Shown here: piece after piece, positions 1-7,282 of the stretch
How positions within the stretch are numbered: the first letter of the stretch is position 1
Layout of the letters: each line of letters begins with the position of its first letter
Assembly (NCBI GenBank): GCA_028565715.1
Contig: JAOXYC010225016.1
Coordinates: 1-10,820 of the forward strand
Origin: Phoronis pallida
Taxonomy: Eukaryota > Phoronida > Phoronidae
Direction: 5' to 3'
DNA length: 10,820 nt
Translations under genes and position numbers: made by a program
The notes under the pieces: model-generated
What the model was told of the DNA's origin: nothing
The model's input: only the letters and a program-made list of their open reading frames with translations
Database searches by the model: none

Positions 1-381
1 GGAGCTTGTTCAGGGAATATGAACGGACGGAAATAAAGATTCTGAACTGTCAAAAAAGCTTGTTATTCAACAACGTTAGTATCACTGAAGATATTGTATT
101 TGCTTACTTTCTTGTGTTACCATTCGCACCTCGATCGGTACCGGCGATTGAATAGGTAATAGGCCTACATTCACCATAAAATTAAATTTGTAAATAATGA
201 ATCATTTTTGACAAAAACCTATTCTTCCTATCACCATAGCAACACACTCACGCAAAATAAACAAATTCTATGATTAATTTTCACAGACGAGTGACTTCAT
301 TCCATTGAATTTCGCGCGTGTTATTACTGTACACGTATTACCGCGCCTTACGATACTGCAGTATCTTGTTGGCAAACTTAC

Positions 382-522
382 TTTTAGTGCAATTTTTCTC
401 TCCGAACTCGCCAAAATAACCATCATCACACGAACAAAATCCATCAGGGCCACATGTAGCATTTGGTATATCTTGGTTGCAGATTGACTTGTTTGTCATA
501 CAAGTTGTACCCAGGACGTTCT
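382..522 (-). CDS. Exon 6: EGF/EB-like repeat 5
   Basis: The acceptor is TCTTACAG|AG (AG at 524-523) and the donor ACTAAAA|GTAAGT (GT at 381-380), a near-consensus donor. It is 141 nt: 2 + 46 codons + 1. Cysteines are at exon residues 7, 14, 23, 29, 31 and 44, ending CSCDDGYFGEFGEKNC. Sequons are NKS, NAT and NCT. The split codon with exon 5 is G|AG (Glu). The two longer ORFs overlapping this stretch are in other frames. The phase-1 end means that at least one more exon lies left of the window; bases 1-379 show no further cysteine cassette. Confidence 0.8.
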
Positions 523-3220
523 CTGTAAGAATTTGATTGAATTAGCTTTCATCGATTGATGAGCATGAGCAACTGATTAATGAAATTTAGATTAGATTCT
601 TTTAGATTATTGTACTTCCGGATGAACTACTGAAATAGTGAAACATTCGGAAGAATCGAAATATAGTAAAAACGGTATTATTCAGGTCCCGGATCCAAAT
701 ATCCGATAGCGTGATGGTTCGCTTTTCCAAATGCCTTCCTTCCTTGGTCAGGGTGCGGGCTTATGAGCAGTTTCAACGCAACAAAAACTATTCTTCAGTC
801 CACAAGTCCAAAACATTAAAATTTAGAGCAGGTTATAATTTCGACCAATAAACCCCATAACATTTAACCTACCTTTGACACAATTCCTGGAAGAAAAAGT
901 TCCGAAATACCCTGGTTTACAGTGACATTCACCAGCAATGTAATTCATGAAGTCACCTCCTTTGCAGAAGCTGTTTGGTCCAACATAAGCTAAACACTGA
1001 CCATCAAGTACACACATTATTCCAATTCCTCCTGTTTAAAAAATGAAGCTGAATACAGTGCTCAAGTAAAACGACACGGCGTTTACGTCCTCCGGGAAGA
1101 CAGAAGTGCGCCCGTACCATAACGTAAGCTTGTTGTAGAACCAAATGCTTGTACGCTTTACCGATTTTGAGATTTGAGTTGCAAATAGAAATTAAGTTAA
1201 CTAATTGCACCGCATGAAAGGCAACATAAAAAGAAGAAAATTCCCCATGTGAAAATTTCCATTGCATGCCTTCGGCTATATAACGCCTTTTTTGTATTCA
1301 CACTGGGCAAACATCACAGAAAAGTTTGCTTGATCTATTTAAGCTCACCGTGTAAGCTGCCTCGTAGTCTCGGACAAATCTGTTTGCCGTTGTATTTTCT
1401 CATAATTTCTCATCCAAGTTACCAGTCGAGACTTTTTTTTTCATTTAAACCAAAATGCATATTTTCACATACTTTAAAGCAATTCTTCATCTTACTTGTC
1501 ACGCGACACTCGTCTTCCCCATCATTACCATAAGTACCGGCCACACACCCGCATCTGTTGTTGATGCAGTTACTTCTTCTGGGTCCCAAAGTCACCTGAC
1601 AAATCGACGATTCCTTTGTGGCACAAGTTGTGCCCACCCTTACAGCTAAAAATCAAAGTAGTCTGTTTCTGCAAAGGTTCACAAATTAGCTTTCAAAGCC
1701 ACAAGAGATCAGATGCACCTTTATGATAAATACATAGTCAAGAATCAAGTTAAAGCAGGCAAACAAGGCTACTACTTACTCACTTACTTAGGTCTCTTGG
1801 TGCCTAGATCGCACATAAGGCTTCTACAAGAGACCTCTACTGTTTGCGATCTGCTGCCTGTTGACGAGTCGCCTCCCATGTTAACCCATGATGCTTCATC
1901 TGTCGCTCAAGCGAACGCCTCCAGGCTTCTTTTGGACGTCCTCTCGAGCGACGACCGTCTGTAAGGCTACTAAGACCCCTGTTATTGCCAGATTTTATAA
2001 CTTTGTTGTACCGAACAAACATATTTAAAGGATTTCTTACTTCTTCCACAAGTTGTTGATTTCTCATCAGCATAGTAGCCAGTTCGAGCACACCTGCACT
2101 TTTTGTATCCATACATGTCTGTTAAACAACTGAGTGGGTTGGCGTTGTCTGCACTTGTTTCACAATCAGCAGTGTTAGGACGACAGAATGTTCCAACATG
2201 AATAACTGCAATAGCAGGAACGCGGAGCAAGATAATATTATAAAAGCCATGTGATGTTACTTAGTCGGTAAGTTTATGACGTATACAAACCTTGATGTTG
2301 TTTAGTATGGCAATATCCTCCTTTAACCCACGGACATTACGTTGAACCTAACTAATTGAAGTAATTCGAACAATCATTCTTTTATGAAAACGTCAAATCA
2401 GGGGTTCTTCTAGTTGAGCTATACAGGTAGAAAATCGTAGTTTTGTGGGAACAATTATTTCTACATGGTGAAAATACTTCTTCCGATTACGGCAAGAGAA
2501 GAATATAAAAACTGTTCAAATAATCTCAAAAACATTTCTAAAAATGTTTTCAGTTATCAAACTGTCTTCGATGTTTAATTGTTTTGTCGATTTGTGTAAA
2601 GCCAAGATTTGAAAACTTTTGACACACCTTTGGTACAGTTCTTGCTCCCATATTCCGCATAGTAGCCACCAAGACAAACACAGCGTCCCGACTGACATTC
2701 ACCGTTAATAATACTATCATTGACACATGTTGCGGTAGATGAGCACTTCATACCTATTCCATTCTTAACTGCAAGGTAAAGACATAAGGTTTCATAAGAC
2801 TTTGTTCAATGATGGTACCCTGACCATTGATTGAACTTCTGGATCTTTCAAAAGGATCTTCGAAAAGCACCATGACTGCATACATACTTCTTAATTGGTC
2901 GGCAAATCGTGTTTATATGGGAAAAAGCAGTCACTGAGTTCAAATATATTGATAACCACATCTTCTTAGGCAACGTTTGGAATGCAACAAACAAACTGGT
3001 GTATGCGTCTGAAGATAGAACGTTCTAGCAATCATCATATGTAATTGTCTTACAACTTTAAAAAAGAAATGAGTCCATCCCATAGTTTCGAATTCACAGA
3101 AACAATTTTTAAAGTGATACCTGTTGGATGCCCTTGTATACAAGACAGTCCCACGATGGTGATTGCTACAAACAAAGCAACCTTGGTGTGTGTTGTGACA
3201 CCAATCGTCATCAAATCCAT
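382..3220 (-). CDS. 5' part of a multi-EGF/EB-like repeat secreted protein gene (six exons, 3' end off window)
   Basis: Seen: six minus-strand exons (3220-3121, 2768-2628, 2205-2041, 1645-1496, 1031-873, 522-382) join through GT-AG introns into 856 nt, i.e. 285 codons plus one base, with no stop. Exon 1 encodes a signal peptide. Each later exon encodes one six-cysteine repeat with the pattern C-x5-7-C-x8-11-C-x4-12-C-x-C-x12-13-C, and the second half reads CxCxxG[YT][YF]-like, as in EGF and EB modules. Every intron is phase 1, so each exon is a symmetric 1-1 cassette, as is common for shuffled extracellular domains. Sequons (NDS, NCT, NKS, NAT) fit an extracellular, glycosylated protein. Start: the ATG at 3220 is the first Met after an in-frame TGA at 3232-3230, with A at -3 and G at +4. 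The gene continues left of base 382. I do not recognise a named orthologue. Alternatives are an adhesion or matrix protein, a scavenger-type receptor, or an EB-module protein; the missing 3' exons would decide. Confidence 0.82.
873..1031 (-). CDS. Exon 5: EGF/EB-like repeat 4
   Basis: The acceptor is TTTTAAACAG|GA (AG at 1033-1032) and the donor GTCAAAG|GTAGGT (GT at 872-871). It is 159 nt: 2 + 52 codons + 1. Cysteines are at exon residues 6, 12, 22, 35, 37 and 50, with the core CHCKPGYFGTFSSRNC. It begins GIGIMC, close to the GIGMKC of repeat 1, so these two may be the closer paralogues. The third-to-fourth cysteine gap is long (12 residues). The split codon with exon 4 is A|GA (Arg). Confidence 0.82.
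1496..1645 (-). CDS. Exon 4: EGF/EB-like repeat 3
   Basis: The acceptor is GATTTTTAG|CT (AG at 1647-1646) and the donor GTGACAA|GTAAGA (GT at 1495-1494). It is 150 nt: 2 + 49 codons + 1. Cysteines are at exon residues 7, 15, 26, 31, 33 and 46, ending CGCVAGTYGNDGEDEC. The split codon with exon 3 is A|CT (Thr). The middle is basic (GPRRSNC). The polypyrimidine run before the AG is short, but the phase and cysteine spacing agree with the other repeats. Confidence 0.8.
1770..1976 (-). mobile_element. 5'-truncated LINE (RTE/CR1-like) C-terminal tail, inactivated, in intron 3
   Basis: The minus-strand translation contains GRRSRGRPKEAWRRSL, then GLTWEATRQQAADRKQ, a stop, then RSLVEALCA. This matches the well-known C-terminal end of many LINE reverse transcriptases (RGRPK..WRR, GLTW, DRxxWRxLV.ALCA). 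The conserved Trp between DRKQ and RSLV is TAG (1839-1837), consistent with TGG to TAG. A shift of frame after ALCA restores SRHQET-stop, resembling the usual RHEED-stop end. The copy then ends in a short AAGT-type tail (1790-1771), typical of these LINE 3' ends. Only the last ~60 codons remain, as expected for 5' truncation. It is sense to the host gene and outside its exons. The clade assignment is inference. Confidence 0.75.
2041..2205 (-). CDS. Exon 3: EGF/EB-like repeat 2
   Basis: The acceptor is CTATTGCAG|TT (AG at 2207-2206) and the donor GGAAGAA|GTAAGA (GT at 2040-2039). It is 165 nt: 2 + 54 codons + 1, the longest cassette. Cysteines are at exon residues 7, 14, 26, 36, 38 and 52. The end reads CRCARTGYYADEKSTTC. 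The wider third-to-fourth cysteine gap (nine residues, SCLTDMYGYKKC) distinguishes it from repeats 1 and 3. The junction with exon 2 gives Val. Confidence 0.82.
2628..2768 (-). CDS. Exon 2: EGF/EB-like repeat 1
   Basis: The acceptor is TTGCAG|TT (AG at 2770-2769) and the donor CAAAG|GTGTGT (GT at 2627-2626). The exon is 141 nt: 2 + 46 codons + 1. The split codon with exon 1 is G|TT (Val). Cysteines fall at residues 8, 14, 24, 29, 31 and 44 of the exon. It starts KNGIGMKC and ends with CVCLGGYYAEYGSKNC. There are two sequons, NDS and NCT. The longer ORF that overlaps this exon is in another frame and lacks the cysteine pattern. Confidence 0.82.
3121..3220 (-). CDS. Exon 1: signal peptide of the EGF/EB-repeat protein
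   Basis: The exon runs from ATG (3220) to the donor CAACAG|GTATCA (GT at 3120-3119), 100 nt, leaving one base (phase 1). It encodes 33 residues: a short polar N-terminus with a lysine (THTK), a hydrophobic core VALFVAITIVGL, then SCIQGHPT. This is a good signal-peptide layout, with probable cleavage near CIQG|HP. The start has a strong Kozak context (AAG-ATG-G). A second Met at codon 4 is a possible alternative start. The overlapping longer ORFs on either strand here have no family features. Confidence 0.75.
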
Positions 3221-3800
3221 CTTCTTATGTCAGGTAAGACAAACCTTACACCTCCAGTTCACATCAATGTTTAATTATAAGTTTTCAATGTAGACAATTT
3301 TAAAGACTCGAAAGGCTTTTCCAATATAGTCGCCCAAGGGTCACTGTGTATCGATCAAATCCATCAACATAAAAATGCAATTTAGACAGAAATTGTAACA
3401 TCTACATGTCAAAGATGCGGCAACAGTCATTCCGAAATATCTCAGATACAGCAAGATGTGTGAAACGGCAAAACACATAGAACCACAGTCGATAACTGCA
3501 GAGATAATAAGCAAATCCGGGCAAAAACAATATCAACCCGGAATATCAACAACTGGATTAGCAATCGTTCAAGCAATTATTTTCTTTTTAGTTCCAATGA
3601 ACTCGATTCACCTCCAAATTCAGGTTCTTTCACCCATGCAGAGGGACCCCCGCGGTTTAATCACGATCTTTAATAAACATGGTGTTGTCATTTAATCCCT
3701 CCAAATTAAAACAATAAGAGCAAATTCCATTGAAATTGCCACATAACTATTTGAATTTGGATGTGTTGGTTGTTTGCTACCAAAACCATATGAGCCATAC
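3221..3800. other. Upstream flank of the EGF/EB-repeat gene; no gene seen
   Basis: Apart from the TATA-like box there is nothing convincing here. The 79-codon plus-strand ORF at 3456-3695 has no signal peptide, domain or compositional sign of coding, and no plausible splice partner. Confidence 0.5.
3269..3280 (-). promoter_or_regulatory. Possible TATA-type core promoter of the EGF/EB-repeat gene
   Basis: On the minus strand the sequence reads TTATAATTAAA, about 50-60 bases upstream of the ATG at 3220. Transcription starting about 25-30 bases downstream would give a short 5' UTR. No intron is needed between this box and the ATG. AT-rich matches are common here, so this is only a candidate. 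Confidence 0.25.
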
Positions 3801-3803
3801 TAA

Positions 3804-4396
3804 AGCCGTGTTTATACCTCGACATTTGCATATATGTAAACGTACTTACAGGTGTATTTGCACCACCTCCAGAGGTTGTGCAAATCTTTTTTTACTGTAT
3901 GTACATACAATTTTACTCGCAGTAAGGTAAAAACGCATTTTCATTTACACACATGAGTAGTTGGACATTATTCTCTCTATATTTGTGAAATGTCCCTTTG
4001 TTTCGTGTTTTACTGTTCATTCGAACGTGTCAAAATTGTTCTTAATAGTTCAAAACAATGAGAGTTGTTTTATTGTTCAAACAAGGGAAAATCTGCGCCT
4101 TTTTCACAGAGAGTGACTAATATTATAAAAAAAGATTATTCAGTGTAAAAAATGACAATCCTGGTTCATATACTTGATTCGGTTCATAAAGTCACTTTAA
4201 AATGCAAGCATGAATGGTGCTTTTACCGTTTATATTAACATTATATCTATTAAATTTGCATTATTTCTGCCTGTATGCAAAAACATTTTGAAAGAAGGTA
4301 TAAACGCAAAAAAAAATACTTTTACTCAGGTAAGCAAATATACACGCATGCAGAATACTCACATAAGTATATCTTTTGGGTATAAACCACACGGCT
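3804..4396. mobile_element. ~593-bp non-autonomous inverted-repeat DNA element
   Basis: The left end (3804-3818) reads AGCCGTG-TTTATACC. The reverse complement of the right end (4396-4379) reads AGCCGTGTGGTTTATACC, identical apart from a three-base gap. Similarity goes on inward: exactly 33 bases past TTTATACC, the left arm has GTGTATTTGC and the right arm has GTGTATATTTGC. Internal copies of GTATAAACGC-like and TAAAAACGC-like words occur. No transposase is encoded; the two 66-codon ORFs inside are not recognisable. I could not define a target-site duplication, so the exact ends and superfamily are open. Confidence 0.55.
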
Positions 4397-4399
4397 ACC

Positions 4400-5026
4400 A
4401 CACATTTTAATTAAAGTATATTGTCATCCTCCTAGCCCGCTACACATCGATAACGATTTATTCCGGCCGCATTAGAATTAGTTTAGTTTGAGTAAAAACA
4501 ATGCGTTGGACAGCCTTTTCTTTTGAACTCAGGCAGCCCGTCGTTTGAGAGGGCTGTGGGGAAAATTAGCATCCGGCCTGGCCTCCAAGAAAAGATCCAT
4601 GTAAAGATGCCGGCACCAGAATGACTGGATCGCAGATTATACTTTTTCAGAATTTAATTGCAGACATATTAAGCACTTAAGGTAGACAAGCGCGGAACGA
4701 TAGCTAATAAAAAAAATAAGTGCAATTTGAACGGAATTGTGGTGTTTTGGGTTTGCGGAAAAAAATCAACATGATGCCGGACTGTTCGTGTCGAAATACT
4801 GACGACATCGTTTTCAGAACTGAGTTTAACTGACTACTCAACTGACTTTAAGCCTGACAAACCCATTCAATCGGAATTTTCGAAGGAACATTTGCGAATC
4901 CATACCTGAGTCTGTACAGAAAATACATAAAGTCATCATGTTACAATATGCCGGGAAATATAAATCAATAAATTTGGAAAGACAGAACAATTCGGAAATG
5001 AACTGAGAAATAGTCAAAGTTGAATT
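4400..5026. other. Intergenic stretch; no gene seen
   Basis: AT-rich sequence with one small hairpin (CAGCCC at 4534-4539 with GGGCTG at 4551-4556). The minus-strand ORF at 4838-5068 has no recognisable domain and is probably chance. Confidence 0.45.
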
Positions 5027-5129
5027 CAAAATGGCGGCTCTGGTGGCCATTTTGTTTACAAATTGCACACTACAGGTCCCGCCTATTTTCCATCCGATTC
5101 ACTGGATGTTTAATCAAAAAGGAGATTAA
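5027..5129 (+). promoter_or_regulatory. Inverted YY1-like motif with a possible tiny first exon
   Basis: CAAAATGGC (5027-5035) and GCCATTTTG (5046-5054) form a perfect 9-bp inverted pair around a 10-base spacer. Both arms match the YY1 core AAAATGGC, which is common around animal transcription and translation starts. The left arm contains an ATG (5031) opening a 32-codon frame that begins MAALVAILFTNCTLQ and stops at 5127-5129. A CAG|GTCCCG at 5073-5078 could be a weak donor. No downstream exon was found, so this may be a regulatory site, an orphan first exon or chance. Confidence 0.25.
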
Positions 5130-5354
5130 CATAACGGTTTTACACTCTTTCATTCTATTATTTAAGTATTGCCGGTGTTGGAAATGATTCAGTAAAGTTT
5201 ATATAATAAGATTGTTTCTACGAATGTGAAATTATCAACTATTCAGTGAATGAGGTCAATTGCCGACGTTGAATTCTTTGTTACAAATTGCATCATATCA
5301 TTCATCTGAACAATAATTGGCTACCTTCGCGTCTTTCGCGAAAACTCTATACAG

Positions 5355-5420
5355 CGGGGCACAGGCCCGGGGCACAGGTCCGCAGCCAGCGGGGGGGTCG
5401 GTGGGTGCGTACGCACCCCC
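5355..5420. repeat. GC-rich repetitive patch with tandem 13-mers and a 16-bp palindrome
   Basis: Two adjacent 13-base units (CGGGGCACAGGCC and CGGGGCACAGGTC, 5355-5380) differ by one base. They are followed by a G-run and a perfect palindrome GGGTGCGTACGCACCC (5403-5418). The composition contrasts sharply with the AT-rich surroundings. Similar words (GCGCACCCCTGA, GTGCGACCCCC) recur near 6024 and 6199, which suggests a dispersed family. Confidence 0.5.
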
Positions 5421-5433
5421 CTAGGAGCACTCA

Positions 5434-5535
5434 CTCCCCGAGAAAAAACACCCCTCAAAGACAAAAACATGAGAACAACCTCTCAGAGACCGTAAAAACA
5501 AAAGAACAAGCCCCTCCCAGAGACATGAACAGAAC
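5434..5535 (+). repeat. Degenerate ~30-bp tandem repeat
   Basis: About three units, each starting CCCCTC or CCTCTC, running through (C)AGAGAC or AAAGAC and an A-rich stretch ending GAACAA or GAACAG. Units are roughly 5451-5478, 5479-5510 and 5511-5535, with a partial unit before them. It accounts for most of the 133-codon ORF at 5288-5689, which is low-complexity and not credible as a protein. Confidence 0.45.
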
Positions 5536-5699
5536 TATTACGCTTTTAAAAAATACAAAATCAAAGCAATCACATGGGTCGTCAGTGACCTCGGAGTCTA
5601 AGGGTACTTTGACATGTAACCAGTTAGGCAAAGTGTACGACAGCTTGAAAGAGCGCCCGTGGGAAATGTATTGCCGAACTTTTGTTTAAAGATGCATAA

Positions 5700-7150
5700 C
5701 CTTATTCATGACCATAAAGTCATAAAAACAAATTGTACCGGGGAAATCGTTGTAGGCCTACTTTTTGTATTTTAATTTCAAAAACCTAAGACATGCAGCA
5801 AATATTCAGTTTGAAGAATTTAAATGTGGCAAACATGGCTTTTAACACGTGAGTGGCCCACCCATGTTAAGGCACAGTCAAATGAGTCCGCATTGAGTCG
5901 AAGCTGATTTGTAGAGCCCGAACTTATGGGATATTCAAAGTATTGCCATCTCCGCCGAGTCATGCAGTTATAAATATGCAAGTTTCAATGCAATACACAA
6001 AAACGATCGGGAGAGGGTGTTGTGCGACCCCCTAAATAATAATTTGCAAATCAAAGGAGTATGAAATTTTTCGATAATGTTGCCTCAAAAATGTTTCGCC
6101 TGGCTCAGCTCGGCAGAAAGGATCGAAAATCTACATTACACCCATTCCAAGAAAATATTTCCGAGTCGATAGTTTTACCTTAAAAAAGTTATGTAGGTTT
6201 GCGCACCCCTGAGTTCCTGGTTTAGGGCCTACACGATTACTCACCTAGTAAACTACAGTATATTGCATAACGGAAAAACGGACACAAGTTTGGCTCGCGT
6301 GTCCAATAAGTGGCATATCATTGGCACCTAGCACCCCGGCCTAGCACGTTCGCGTTATTTTTGCAAACGTTCGGCGCAACATTCAGTGATTGTTTATAAT
6401 TGCGAAATTGACTTTAAAGCAGTTTTTGATTGCTCATATCTCAAATATTTTTATCGCAAATCACTGAAATTACTGGAGATAAACAGGCAGTATTTTTGTT
6501 TACATGCATTGATAATTTCAGCAACCCAACATAACTATTTCAAGAGATATTGATGGCAAAAAAAGGCTCAAGACCTTCTATTCCGAGCTTCTGTATTTTA
6601 TACCGCCGACTAACCCATTGTTGTTGCATTGTTTTGACATCCTTTTGTGCGCTTTTTTGTGCGCGCGATGTTGCCATCATTACGTCTAGCCCAACTTGAG
6701 TTTCCGGTTTTCTATGCAATATACTGTTATATACTTACGATGCCTGAACAGCAGAGTTTGGTTTTTCAGTTTACCCCCTTTTGTAAATTCGCAACCCCTC
6801 CTTTTGAAGGCTGGTCGCAGGCCTACAGGCAGGCGGCAAACTTCGTGACTTGATGAAATATCTCGACGGTTCACCAAGATCAGTAACCAAATCCCCCGCC
6901 AAATCCACTGAAATCAACTGTCACGCAGCCGAGAGTGATATGCCCCCCGGGATATGATTCTACTGAACATATAGGGTTTTCGATGAAGCAAGAATTGGCA
7001 ACGAAAACTAATCAAACTGGGGTGGAAAGTCTGTATCCCGGTCTATGTATGAGTTGAAAGCCCGGGGTTGCAAGAAAACAATGCTTCTAAATATTCCTAA
7101 ATCGGGCGGAGGTAGTCGAGTGTTTCCGAATGGTTCCCTAGTGGCGGGTT
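5700..7150. other. Intergenic stretch upstream of the DUSP11-like gene; no gene seen
   Basis: I find no coding exon. The two overlapping 63-68-codon ORFs near 6650-6877, on opposite strands, have no domains. A 9-bp inverted pair, TCAGTGATT (6383-6391) with AATCACTGA (6459-6467), hints at another worn repeat. Confidence 0.45.
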
Positions 7151-7166
7151 TTAGAACTATTTACTT

Positions 7167-7250
7167 GCTTCCGGATCCTGTTTCACTTGCTTGCTGTGGA
7201 TTTTCATTTTAAGTGCGTTCAATCTGAGATTGTCGCGGTTTTCAGTCATC
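7167..7250 (+). promoter_or_regulatory. Proximal promoter / 5' UTR of the DUSP11-like gene (ETS-like site)
   Basis: GCTTCCGGAT at 7167-7176 resembles an ETS-family site, frequent in TATA-less promoters of housekeeping genes, and lies ~75 bases before the ATG. No TATA box stands out. There is an in-frame TAG at 7152-7154 and no ATG between it and 7251. The start has a strong context (A at -3, G at +4). Confidence 0.3.
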
Positions 7251-7282
7251 ATGGGTAAAGGGAGTAATACTATCCCAGACAG
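7251..7282 (+). CDS. DUSP11: DUSP11-like exon 1 (start exon)
   Basis: ATG to CCAGACAG|GTACTA, 32 nt, encoding MGKGSNTIPD plus the first two bases (AG) of an Arg codon, completed by G8400. The resulting IPDRW matches the family's IPxRW start. It is far too short to be found by ORF length, so identification rests on phase, donor and the motif running across the junction. Confidence 0.75.

Noticed and set aside
274-462. 62-codon minus-strand ORF
   Set aside because: It is a wrong-frame reading of exon 6 of the EGF/EB-repeat gene and lacks the cysteine pattern.
1004-1267. 87-codon minus-strand ORF
   Set aside because: It spans mainly intron 4 and enters exon 5 in the wrong frame.
1713-1964. 83-codon plus-strand ORF
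   Set aside because: It is the antisense shadow of the LINE remnant.
5288-5689. 133-codon plus-strand ORF, the longest in the window
   Set aside because: It runs through the GC-rich patch and a degenerate tandem repeat, is low-complexity and polar, and has no domain or splice context.
6647-6877. Overlapping 63-68-codon ORFs on both strands
   Set aside because: Neither has domains, splice partners or conserved motifs; overlap on both strands suggests chance.
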